DNA of 64,000 nucleotides. Source: Filimonas sp. (GTDB lineage Bacteria; Bacteroidota; Bacteroidia; Chitinophagales; Chitinophagaceae). Positions within the stretch are counted from its first letter, which is position 1. Each line of letters starts with the position of its first letter. The position numbers and the translations under genes were made by a program. The stretch spans positions 124,001-188,000 of the forward strand of contig JAFKHH010000011.1 in assembly GCA_017306865.1 (NCBI GenBank), written 5' to 3'. Under the pieces are notes generated by a model. That model worked only from the letters and a program-made list of their open reading frames with translations, was not told where the DNA came from and made no database searches. Of the stretch, positions 10,204-18,531 are shown piece by piece.

Positions 10204-10237
10204 AAGCCGGGCTGCATTTTCAGCCCGGCTTTTTTTG
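10204..10237 (+). terminator. Rho-independent terminator of SusC/SusD pair 1
   Basis: An 11-bp perfect stem (AAGCCGGGCTG / CAGCCCGGCTT) with a 6-nt loop, then a T-run. It sits 53 nt after the SusD stop codon. Confidence 0.92.
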
Positions 10238-10395
10238 TTACACGATGTATTTGTTAGTAAGAAGTAAACATCTACCTCTTGAAACGAGAAGAAAATAATT
10301 AATCGTATTGCGAAGGAAATCCTAAAAAGTGCTGATAGTGATTTTGTAATCTATAGAAATTGTATTTTGAAGCACTTCACCCTAAACTGTTTTAT

Positions 10396-10905
10396 ATGTC
10401 AAATGCTAAACGAAAGAAAATTCCCATATCGGGAATAACGGTTTGTTTCTTTTTTCTTGCGCCTATTATCTGGCATTTATCACCACTAGAATTTATTAAT
10501 CCAGAAATCGAACGATTCTTTTATTACTTTTTTTTATTTGGAGGTATTGTTGCTGTTTTGCTTTCTGTTGTGTTGATAATAAAAGCAATAGAAGGATTAG
10601 ATGCTGTTCTGGGCGTAATGGTTATAATAGGCTACCTGGGCTTTCTTCTGTTTATTATTATACTCATGGCTGTTTCCTGGGGGATGTGTAGTTATACAAC
10701 GGGGGAAGTGTTATATAAAAAAGGCAACGGGGATGAAATTGTTATTAGAGAGTTTGGCTGTGGTGCTACAGATTCCGGCGCGCCCACAAAATCTGTTGCA
10801 AAAATATCCTCCTTTACACCTTGGTTTATCTCTATACAGCGTATTGATACTACCTCCCTGGACAAGACGAAATGGAAGCGTGTGATTAGGCAAAAAGACA
10901 ACTAA
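10396..10905 (+). CDS. Small membrane protein of unknown function
   Basis: The start at 10396 (MSNAKRKKIP) is preferred over an in-frame ATG 36 nt upstream, because it gives a basic N-terminus directly before the first helix. The 169-residue product has three predicted membrane helices (about residues 12-30, 40-62 and 70-95). A soluble C-terminal domain follows with the motif REFGCGATDSGAPTKS, which looks conserved-domain-like though I cannot name it. The gene is isolated between a terminator and the ferritin gene. The function is unknown. Confidence 0.65.
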   Translation: MSNAKRKKIPISGITVCFFFLAPIIWHLSPLEFINPEIERFFYYFFLFGGIVAVLLSVVLIIKAIEGLDAVLGVMVIIGYLGFLLFIIILMAVSWGMCSYTTGEVLYKKGNGDEIVIREFGCGATDSGAPTKSVAKISSFTPWFISIQRIDTTSLDKTKWKRVIRQKDN

Positions 10906-11079
10906 AGGTTGCTGTCTTCATTGTGTTTCTTCATGTCTTTGTGCCTCAGTGGCAACATTTCCCGAATTTGACAATCCCTTCCGCATTTTGTAAACATATT
11001 TAACCCCTGGTGGTACTTTAGCTGTAAAATTGTAGCTTTAGAGAGTATCATTTTTTTGTTACACTAAAAAACAAATAAT

Positions 11080-11577
11080 ATGTTATCGCAGAAAATGAAA
11101 GATGCCTTGAACAAACAGATCCTGATGGAAGCGCAATCTTCCCAAGCCTACCTGGCTATGGGCAGTTGGTCAGAGATACAGCCGGGCTTGAAGGGCGTAA
11201 CACAATTCTTTTATCGCCACAGTGATGAAGAGCGTATGCACATGCTGAAGTTGATCCATTATGTGAATGAGCGTGGTGGTTTTGCTGTAATACCTGCACT
11301 GGCACAGCCTGTGCTGACTTTTGTTTCTCTGAAAAAAGCATTTGAGCAACTATACGAGCATGAGCTTAAAGTAAGTGAAAGCATCAATGATCTTGTAGAA
11401 ATAGCGTTGGGAGAAAAAGATTATGCAACGCACAACTTCCTGCAATGGTATGTAATGGAGCAAATGGAAGAAGAACGTCTTGCACGCGACTGTAATGATA
11501 AACTGGAACTGATCGGTGATGATAAAAGTGGTCTGTATTTATTTGACCGGGATATTATGACGATGGATAAAGCATAG
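11080..11577 (+). CDS. ftnA: Non-heme ferritin
   Basis: A 165-residue four-helix-bundle iron-storage protein of typical bacterial FtnA length. The ferroxidase-centre residues are all visible at the expected spacing: Glu17, Glu51 and His54 (EExxxH-type helix B), Glu95, Gln128 and Glu131 (MEQMEEE in helix D). It oxidises Fe(II) and stores the mineral inside a 24-subunit cytoplasmic shell. The gene is monocistronic, followed by a terminator hairpin at 11609. The upstream gap (10906-11079) contains only a degenerate intergenic repeat trace (CTTTGTGCCTCAGTGGC) and no obvious Fur-box that I can defend. Confidence 0.95.
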   Translation: MLSQKMKDALNKQILMEAQSSQAYLAMGSWSEIQPGLKGVTQFFYRHSDEERMHMLKLIHYVNERGGFAVIPALAQPVLTFVSLKKAFEQLYEHELKVSESINDLVEIALGEKDYATHNFLQWYVMEQMEEERLARDCNDKLELIGDDKSGLYLFDRDIMTMDKA

Positions 11578-11608
11578 CTTTAAAAAAGTTTCAATAGTTT
11601 CATTGTTT

Positions 11609-11650
11609 ACAAGTTTCAATTTTGCATGATTGAAACTTGTAATTTTTTTT
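11609..11650 (+). terminator. Terminator after ferritin gene, embedded in a dispersed repeat
   Basis: A 12-bp perfect stem (ACAAGTTTCAAT / ATTGAAACTTGT, 11609-11620 and 11629-11640) followed by AATTTTTTTT. Part of the left side belongs to a 31-nt stretch (11588-11618) that is identical to 44107-44137, downstream of glpF. Confidence 0.8.
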
Positions 11651-11686
11651 GAAACGCTGAAACAGGTAAACCTTTGAAACCCATAA

Positions 11687-12955
11687 ATGATGGAAAACTA
11701 CAGCGTTGTTTTATTTCTATTGGCTATTATGATCGGGTTATCTGCTGTAGCCGACCGGTCTAAAATACCTTATCCCGTATTGCTTATTATTGCAGGCATT
11801 GGTATAGGGTTTATTCCTGCACTTCCGGTTATAGAATTGGATTCTCATGTTGTGTTCCTGCTCTTCTTGCCTCCCTTGCTGTACGATGCAGCATTCAATA
11901 TTGAGTTCAAAGAATTCCGCACCCATCTCAATACCATTTCCACACTGGCTATTTCGCTTGTATTCCTGTCTACCACCGGCATAGCTGTAGCCGCACACTA
12001 TCTTATTCCTGGTATGAGCTGGCCCGTATCGTTTGTGTTAGGCGCCATCTTATCTGCCACTGATGCGGTTGCTGCTATTGGTACTACAAAAGGCTTAGGA
12101 CTTTCTCATAAAACTACTACTATACTGGAAGGGGAAAGCCTGGTGAATGATGCTTCTGCGCTGGTAGCTTACAGGTTTGCAGTAGCGGCGGTTGCAGGTA
12201 CGGTATTTGTGTTATGGAAGGCTACTATTGAATTTGTGATACTACTGGGCGGCGGCTTTCTTGTGGGAATGATCATGGCAAGATTGCTGGCGTTTGTACT
12301 TGGGCGGGTAAAACATAATAGCATGGTACAGATTAGCTTTATGCTGCTTATGCCCTTTGTTACCTACCTGGTAGCGGAAGAGTTACATGTATCCGGCGTA
12401 ATAGCTGTAGTGATCATTGGCTTAGGTATTGCCCGCTTTAGTAAAAAAATATTTCCTGAAGAGTTAAAGCAACAATCAAAAGCAATATGGGATACCATCA
12501 TCTTCCTGTTAAACGGACTCATCTTTATTCTCATCGGTTTACAATTGCCATACGTTGTTAAAACCTTTGACAGCGCTACCATCGCATTATACACAGGCTA
12601 TGCTGTGGTCATAACGTTGGTGATGATTGTGATCCGTTTTGTAAGGGTGTTTTTGCAGCGATCCAATCTGCAACGGGCCTTTCTTAAAAGACATCGCTTC
12701 ATGTCAAGAGAGGCATTGCTTGATGTAAAAACAAGTCTCATTATTAGTTGGGCAGGTATGAGAGGTATTGTTTCTCTTGCCATCGCTATCGGTTTGCCGC
12801 TAACGTTGACAAACGGAGAACCTTTTCCTCATAGGAATGAGATTATATTTATCTCTGTAATGGTTGTGCTGATCACCATTGTAGGGCAGGGATTAACATT
12901 GCCGTGGCTTGTACGTACACTCGATAAGCCAGCACCCATTCGAAAGAAAAAGTAA
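11687..12955 (+). CDS. CPA1-family cation/proton antiporter
   Basis: A 422-residue inner-membrane protein with about 12 hydrophobic helices. The conserved transport motif LEGESLVNDASALVAYR (residues 148-164) contains the Asn154-Asp155 pair of electroneutral CPA1 exchangers, and the SATDAVAA segment (123-130) matches helix 4 of the family. It exchanges Na+ or K+ for H+ and serves pH and sodium homeostasis. It ends soon after the last helix (basic tail IRKKK), so the long cytoplasmic C-terminal domain of larger members such as E. coli YjcE is absent. Two adjacent ATG codons (11687, 11690) are equally possible starts. Confidence 0.9.
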   Translation: MMENYSVVLFLLAIMIGLSAVADRSKIPYPVLLIIAGIGIGFIPALPVIELDSHVVFLLFLPPLLYDAAFNIEFKEFRTHLNTISTLAISLVFLSTTGIAVAAHYLIPGMSWPVSFVLGAILSATDAVAAIGTTKGLGLSHKTTTILEGESLVNDASALVAYRFAVAAVAGTVFVLWKATIEFVILLGGGFLVGMIMARLLAFVLGRVKHNSMVQISFMLLMPFVTYLVAEELHVSGVIAVVIIGLGIARFSKKIFPEELKQQSKAIWDTIIFLLNGLIFILIGLQLPYVVKTFDSATIALYTGYAVVITLVMIVIRFVRVFLQRSNLQRAFLKRHRFMSREALLDVKTSLIISWAGMRGIVSLAIAIGLPLTLTNGEPFPHRNEIIFISVMVVLITIVGQGLTLPWLVRTLDKPAPIRKKK

Positions 12956-13106
12956 GCCAATAAAAAATATTGAATAGCGGAGGAAAAATGCTCAATGAAC
13001 ATTGTCTACATGCCTGGGTTTTGATTAGCCTTCCCTATAAACGCTATATACTAATTATACATTCTTTGTCGCAAATACACCCATCTCTGACGCATTCTGC
13101 CATCAA

Positions 13107-13133
13107 TTGTATCCGGCGAACATTCTATGTTTG
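13107..13133 (+). promoter_or_regulatory. Bacteroidota-type promoter for the SRPBCC gene
   Basis: TTG (13107-13109), 16-nt spacer, TATGTTTG (13126-13133). The -7 element fits TAnnTTTG exactly; the spacer is slightly shorter than usual. It predicts transcription starting near 13140 and therefore supports the gene start at 13172 rather than an upstream codon at 13127. The rest of 12956-13106 shows no other feature. Confidence 0.45.
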
Positions 13134-13171
13134 CAATGTCAAACAAAACAATCACTTCAAAATTTTATACA

Positions 13172-13597
13172 ATGAGCACAACAGAAAAAATTAAAGTTAC
13201 CGTATCTGCAACGATCAATGCACCGGTTGAAAAAGTATGGACACTATGGAACACACCGGAAGACATTATGCAATGGAACACTGCTTCTCCCGACTGGCAT
13301 TCTCCAAAATCTGAAAATGATCTGCGCGTAGGCGGTACATTTTCTACACGTATGGAAGCAAAAGATGGCAGCTTTGGTTTTGATTTCGGAGGTGTGTATG
13401 ATATTGTAGATGAATACAAACACATCGCATATACATTGGGAGACGAAAGAAAAGTAGAAATACTTTTTAGTAGTGAAAACGGTCAGACAAAAGTTGTAGA
13501 GACCTTTGATGCAGAGTCAACCAATCCCGTTGAAATGCAGCAGGGAGGCTGGCAGGCGATCCTTAACAACTTTAAGAAATACGCTGAAAATAAATAG
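13172..13597 (+). CDS. SRPBCC (AHSA1/START-like) domain protein
   Basis: A 141-residue soluble protein. The N-terminal strand and helix KVTVSATINAPVEKVWTLWN and the following PEDIMQWNTASPDW are typical of the AHSA1 branch of the SRPBCC fold, as are GGTFSTRMEAKDGS and the C-terminal helix QQGGWQAILNNFKKY. These proteins have a deep hydrophobic cavity. Many bacterial members have no known ligand, so the role is undefined. It is a single-gene unit between its own promoter and a terminator. Confidence 0.9.
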   Translation: MSTTEKIKVTVSATINAPVEKVWTLWNTPEDIMQWNTASPDWHSPKSENDLRVGGTFSTRMEAKDGSFGFDFGGVYDIVDEYKHIAYTLGDERKVEILFSSENGQTKVVETFDAESTNPVEMQQGGWQAILNNFKKYAENK

Positions 13598-13621
13598 TTT
13601 GTCAGCATCGGAATAAATGTA

Positions 13622-13648
13622 AAAGGCGCACATTGTGCGCCTTTTTTT
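13622..13648 (+). terminator. Rho-independent terminator
   Basis: Stem AGGCGCAC / GTGCGCCT with a 3-nt loop followed by a T-run, 25 nt after the SRPBCC stop codon. Confidence 0.9.
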
Positions 13649-13794
13649 ATGTTCTTTTCAATGTAAATGCAACGTTTTGAAATGTGTTTTTATCAGAATA
13701 TCATACATAAAATGCCGGTGCTGTATTTATTACAAATAATATCCATATTTTCATGTTTCGTATCGGCATCAAATACGACCAAACTGGCAAGAAA

Positions 13795-14511
13795 ATGAAA
13801 ACTGCTTACCTACCTATTCTGTCTCTATTGCTTGTATGCAATAGAGGAAATGCACAACAGAACGATACCCTAAATGCTGCTTATAACACTACGGTGAATT
13901 ATTATAACAGTGTTGTTGGCAACAATGTCCTTTTGTACAACGGCATTCGCTATCTAAATTTCCCTTACAAAAGTGAAGGGCATCCGTTTTATGAGGATGA
14001 TACCTGGTATAAAGGACATGTAGTCTACGACGGTATCTACTATGAAACTTCTTTACGTTACGACCTTGCAACAAATGCTGTTATTGTCCCATCATTGGAA
14101 AACAACGTAGTCATGATCTCATTGGTTAAGCACAAGCTTGCCTCGTTCGGCTGGAATGATCATGAGTTCGTAAACATCCAGGATACGTTGCCGGGATTGA
14201 AGCCGGGCATCTATGAGCGTATATATGATGGTGGCGTTACCTTTCTTTCAAGAAAAGAAAAGGTCATTCATGAAGACCTCTCCAAAGAGATTCGTTTCTC
14301 CTATACAGAAAATACGGCCTATTACATAAGAAAGGATTCAGAGTATGTACGTGTCTCTACTCAGAAAGGAGTGTTAGATGTACTGGCTGATAAGAAAAAA
14401 GAAATACAGCAATACCTGAAGCGTAATGACATCCGCTTTAAGAGTGATAAGGCCGATGCCATGAAAAAGATCGGTGCATACTACGATCAGTTGAGAAATA
14501 CCAAATCATAA
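13795..14511 (+). CDS. Secreted protein of unknown function upstream of a TonB receptor
   Basis: The start at 13795 is chosen because it opens a clear signal peptide (MKTAYLPILSLLLVCNRGNAQQ); a frame extension to 13753 would place 14 polar residues before it. The mature part is about 215 residues, with many Tyr and Asp residues (FYEDDTWYKGHVVYDGIYYE, YDLATNAVIV) and a lysine-rich C-terminal helix. I do not recognise a named domain. Its position 22 nt before an STN-type TonB receptor suggests it belongs to the same transport unit, perhaps as a periplasmic accessory. Confidence 0.7.
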   Translation: MKTAYLPILSLLLVCNRGNAQQNDTLNAAYNTTVNYYNSVVGNNVLLYNGIRYLNFPYKSEGHPFYEDDTWYKGHVVYDGIYYETSLRYDLATNAVIVPSLENNVVMISLVKHKLASFGWNDHEFVNIQDTLPGLKPGIYERIYDGGVTFLSRKEKVIHEDLSKEIRFSYTENTAYYIRKDSEYVRVSTQKGVLDVLADKKKEIQQYLKRNDIRFKSDKADAMKKIGAYYDQLRNTKS

Positions 14512-14533
14512 ACCAAGCCCTCTAAATGCTTAT

Positions 14534-17305
14534 ATGAAATACAGCTTTATTTTGACAATGCTGCTGTTCAGCCTCGCTATAACTACTCACAGTTATGCAC
14601 AGCAAAACAAAACCGTTTCGCTTGAGCTGAATGATGCACGTTTTGATCAGTTTGTTCAGGCAATTGAAAAACAGACTGGCTATCATTTTTATTATGATAC
14701 GAAAAGAATGGACAGTGCGTCCATCACTATTCATGTACAGGCTAAACCACTGACTGATGTGTTGAAGGCAGTATTTGCCAATACACGTTTTCAATATGCG
14801 ATAAGTGGTGAGAGTATTTTTGTTACATCACAGTACACTATACAAACATCGCTTACGCCGGGTTTCTTTGGTAAGCAGGCCGCAACGCCTGATGCGGAAG
14901 AGCCTGAACATGTAGCAGGTAATGCCGCAGCAAATAAGCGTAATGCTAAAACGGTATCAGCAGAAGAAAATAAATTATACGAAATAGGACAGCGCGACGA
15001 TCGCAAAGGTGGCACGGCTACAGTAGCTGGTTACATACGTGATGGTAAAAATGGTGAGCCGGTTATTGGCGCAACTATTTATAACGACGCCACCAAGGCC
15101 GGTGTTGCAACTGACCAGTATGGTTATTTTTCTATGACGTTGCCACGCGGCAGGCATATTTTACAGATCAACAGCGTAGGTATGAATAGCACCAAGCGCC
15201 AGATAGCCCTGTTTAATGACGGTAAGCTTAATATAGAAATGTTTGAGTATGTACCAAGCCTTAAAACAGTAGTAGTTAGTACAGAGAAAGCAGCCAATAT
15301 ACGCAGCGCGAATATGGGTATGCAAAAGCTGAATATCAAAACTATGAAGCAGGTTCCTGCTCTGTTAGGTGAGGTAGATGTACTGCGTGTTGTAATGGCA
15401 TTGCCTGGCGTTACCTCTGTAGGAGAAAGCAGCACAGGGCTGAACGTACGCGGAGGATCAGCAGACCAGAACCTCATCCTGTTTAGCGACGCTACCGTGT
15501 ACAATCCTTCACACTTTTTTGGTTTCTTCTCCGCCTTCAACCCGGATGCGGTTAAAGATGTGGAGCTATACAAAAGCAGTATTCCTGAGCGCTTTGGTGG
15601 CAGGTTATCATCTGTGCTGGATATCAGTACAAGAGAAGGCAATAAGAAAAAGCTGGCAGGCTCAGGTGGTATAGGCCCATTAACAGGCCGTCTTACACTG
15701 GAAGGCCCTATTGATAGCGGACGTACATCATTCATCATTGGCGGAAGAACTACATATGCAAACTGGTTGCTGAAAAATATTCCTAACAAAGAATACAGTA
15801 ACAGTAAAGCTTCTTTCTACGATATAGACGGGCATATCAGCCACCAGATCAATGCGAAGAATAATTTATATTTCAACGGCTATTATAGTAATGACCACTT
15901 CCAGTTAAACGGCGATACTTCCTACCAGTACAGCAACCAGAACGTAAACGTTAAGTGGAAGCATATTTTCAGCAATAAATTATACGGAACAGTAGTGGCC
16001 GGTCTTGATCGCTATCAATATAAAATAGGTAGTAATGCCAACGAGGTAAATGCGTATAAGTTTGGATTTGATATCAACCAGACCTTCCTCAAGCTGGATG
16101 TGAACTACTCACCAAACAATAAGCACCTGATCAAAGCTGGGTTTAGCACGATATATTATAAACTGAATCCTGGCACAAGACAGGCAGATGGCGATAAATC
16201 GCAGGTAGTATATAAAAAGGTACAAGCAGAGCAAGGGCTAGAGTCCGCATTATATGTGGGCGATCAATATAGTATTACACCTGACTTTGTGGTTAACGGT
16301 GGCATTCGTCTCTCTATGTTCAATGCTATGGGCCCTAAGACAGTGTACGATTATATACCGGGGCAGCCAAGAGAAACATATACTATCATAGATACAACTA
16401 ACTATGCTGGTGGTAAGATTATGAAAACATATATGGCGCCTGAATTAAGGTTGAGTGCACGTTATAGCCTTTCTTCTTCTGCGTCAATTAAGGTCGGTTA
16501 CAACTCATTACGCCAGTATATACACATGCTGTCTAATACAACCGCAATATCACCAACAGATATATGGAAGTTGAGCGACATCAATATTAAACCACAGTCT
16601 GGTGATCAGTTCTCTTTAGGTTTTTATAAGAACTTCCATTATAACACCATCGAGACTTCTGTGGAAGTGTACTACAAACGTATTAGGAACTTCCTCGATT
16701 ATAAAAGCGGGGCTAGCCTTGTGCTGAATGATCACATAGAGACAGACGTGGTTAATGCAAAAGGTAAAGCGTATGGTGTGGAAGTAATGCTGAAGAAAAC
16801 GGCGGGCAAACTGAATGGCTGGATCAGCTATGCATACTCACGCACACTGTTAAAGACAGACGACCCGTTGGTAAAAGACCCGGTAAATCGCGGCGATTAC
16901 TATCCGGCAGATTTTGATAAACCACATAGCGTGAACTTCATTGGTAACTACAAGTTTTCGCACCGCTTCAGTGTTTCTTTAAACATCCTGTATAGTACAG
17001 GACGCCCGATCACGTTGCCTGTAGCGGAGTATTACCTGAATGGCTCATACAGGGCATACTATTCCGACAGGAACCAGTTCCGTATTCCGGATTATTTCAG
17101 AACAGACTTTTCTGTTAACATAGAAGGAAACCACAAGGTGAAAAAACTGGCACATAGCTCATGGACTGCAGGCTTGTTCAACGTAACGGGCAGGCGTAAT
17201 CCTTATTCTGTGTATTTCACTTCTGAGAACGGAGCAATTAAGGGATACAAGCTGTCAATCTTCGGCTCTGTTATTCCATTCATTACTTACAATTTCAAAT
17301 TTTAG
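14534..17305 (+). CDS. TonB-dependent receptor with N-terminal STN domain
   Basis: 923 residues. Signal peptide to about residue 22 (SYAQQ), then an STN domain (about 27-100, VSLELNDARFDQFVQAIE, YHFYYDTKRM), a Gly/Ala/Glu linker, a carboxypeptidase-regulatory-like domain (about 160-240, VAGYIRDGKNGEPVIGATIY), a plug (LNVRGGSADQNLILFSDATV) and a barrel ending in YNFKF. STN domains often engage a periplasmic anti-sigma factor in signal-transducing receptors, but no FecI/FecR pair lies nearby. With the following DUF4249 gene (6 nt gap) it forms the receptor half of a Bacteroidota uptake system whose ligand is not known. Confidence 0.94.
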   Translation: MKYSFILTMLLFSLAITTHSYAQQNKTVSLELNDARFDQFVQAIEKQTGYHFYYDTKRMDSASITIHVQAKPLTDVLKAVFANTRFQYAISGESIFVTSQYTIQTSLTPGFFGKQAATPDAEEPEHVAGNAAANKRNAKTVSAEENKLYEIGQRDDRKGGTATVAGYIRDGKNGEPVIGATIYNDATKAGVATDQYGYFSMTLPRGRHILQINSVGMNSTKRQIALFNDGKLNIEMFEYVPSLKTVVVSTEKAANIRSANMGMQKLNIKTMKQVPALLGEVDVLRVVMALPGVTSVGESSTGLNVRGGSADQNLILFSDATVYNPSHFFGFFSAFNPDAVKDVELYKSSIPERFGGRLSSVLDISTREGNKKKLAGSGGIGPLTGRLTLEGPIDSGRTSFIIGGRTTYANWLLKNIPNKEYSNSKASFYDIDGHISHQINAKNNLYFNGYYSNDHFQLNGDTSYQYSNQNVNVKWKHIFSNKLYGTVVAGLDRYQYKIGSNANEVNAYKFGFDINQTFLKLDVNYSPNNKHLIKAGFSTIYYKLNPGTRQADGDKSQVVYKKVQAEQGLESALYVGDQYSITPDFVVNGGIRLSMFNAMGPKTVYDYIPGQPRETYTIIDTTNYAGGKIMKTYMAPELRLSARYSLSSSASIKVGYNSLRQYIHMLSNTTAISPTDIWKLSDINIKPQSGDQFSLGFYKNFHYNTIETSVEVYYKRIRNFLDYKSGASLVLNDHIETDVVNAKGKAYGVEVMLKKTAGKLNGWISYAYSRTLLKTDDPLVKDPVNRGDYYPADFDKPHSVNFIGNYKFSHRFSVSLNILYSTGRPITLPVAEYYLNGSYRAYYSDRNQFRIPDYFRTDFSVNIEGNHKVKKLAHSSWTAGLFNVTGRRNPYSVYFTSENGAIKGYKLSIFGSVIPFITYNFKF

Positions 17306-17311
17306 CCTACT

Positions 17312-18499
17312 ATGAAAAAAATATTATTATACAGTTTACTTATCCTTAGTGCAGGCATATTGTTGAATGCGTGTAAAGATGTATATAAGCCACAGGCGAT
17401 CAGCACTCCTAACCGTTATCTTGTAGTAGAAGGTTTTATTAACGGAACGGATTCTACCTTTTTCCGGTTATCACGTTCCCGCAATATCGGGGATACAGGA
17501 GCTGTTAAATATGAAACGGCTGCACAAGTTTCCATAGAAGGATCAAACGGGGGCAGTTTTTCCATGACCAATAAAGGAAGCGGTTTATATGCACTGGGCG
17601 TATCTCCGTTTGACTTTAGCAGCAAATACCGCCTGCGTATTAAAACGGGTGGTAAAGAATATTTGAGTGAATATGTAGTCTTGAAAAAATCTCCACCGAT
17701 CGATAGCGTTAGTTATTCTGCAAATTCAGATGGGGTACGTATATATGTTACCTCTCACGATCCTGCGGGAGCAACACGCTATTACAAATGGGATTATGTA
17801 GAAACATGGGAGTACACATCGCTGGCTTCTTCTTCCTTTATGTACACAACAGCCGTAGTGCCACGCCCGGATCCTAACGAGTTCTATAGATGCTGGCGGA
17901 CAGATAGAAGTTCTACGATCAACCTGGCTACATCAAATGGATTGGCGACAGATATTGCTTACAAGGCACCCCTCCAATATATTGATGGTACATCTTTTAA
18001 AGTGTCTATCAGGTATAGCATATTGGTAAATCAAACAGTTTTGACAGAAGATGCGTTTAATTACTGGAGTACATTAAAGAAAACATCGGAGTCTCTTGGC
18101 TCTATCTTTGATCCCCAGCCGTCACAATTGAAAAGTAATATTGCTTGTATTACAACTCCTAATGAGCCTGTAATTGGATACGTAAGTGGTTCTACAAACG
18201 TACAAAAGAGGATCTTCATTAATAAAGCTGATTTGCCGAATTATCGTCCCATCGAGTATGCTTTATGTATTATAGATTCATTCTTCTTCACGATTCCCGG
18301 AACACCCCCTATTCCGCCAGGTAGAGACAACGATACAGCAGCAAGGATGAAGTCTTATTTTCAAGGCAATAGTAATATAATACTTAGCGATTTTTATTTT
18401 GGGAGCAATCCCAAGCCTGCAGGGTATTTATATTCCAGCAAGGACTGTATGGACTGTAGAGAGAAAGGTGGTGTAACTCAAAAGCCAGCATTTTGGTAA
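17312..18499 (+). CDS. DUF4249 family lipoprotein
   Basis: 395 residues with a type II signal peptide (lipobox LLNAC, Cys21, followed by KDVYKP). DUF4249 features are present: the N-terminal strand YLVVEGFINGTDSTFFRLSR, the TAAQVSIEGSNGGS segment and the C-terminal Cys-containing SSKDCMDCREKGG tail. In Bacteroidota these lipoproteins are regularly encoded directly after STN-type TonB receptors, as here (6 nt gap), and probably act as outer-membrane partners in a manner analogous to SusD. The ligand is unknown. Confidence 0.9.
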   Translation: MKKILLYSLLILSAGILLNACKDVYKPQAISTPNRYLVVEGFINGTDSTFFRLSRSRNIGDTGAVKYETAAQVSIEGSNGGSFSMTNKGSGLYALGVSPFDFSSKYRLRIKTGGKEYLSEYVVLKKSPPIDSVSYSANSDGVRIYVTSHDPAGATRYYKWDYVETWEYTSLASSSFMYTTAVVPRPDPNEFYRCWRTDRSSTINLATSNGLATDIAYKAPLQYIDGTSFKVSIRYSILVNQTVLTEDAFNYWSTLKKTSESLGSIFDPQPSQLKSNIACITTPNEPVIGYVSGSTNVQKRIFINKADLPNYRPIEYALCIIDSFFFTIPGTPPIPPGRDNDTAARMKSYFQGNSNIILSDFYFGSNPKPAGYLYSSKDCMDCREKGGVTQKPAFW

Positions 18500-18531
18500 T
18501 AGCAATCAAAAACAAAACTGTACTATCCCGG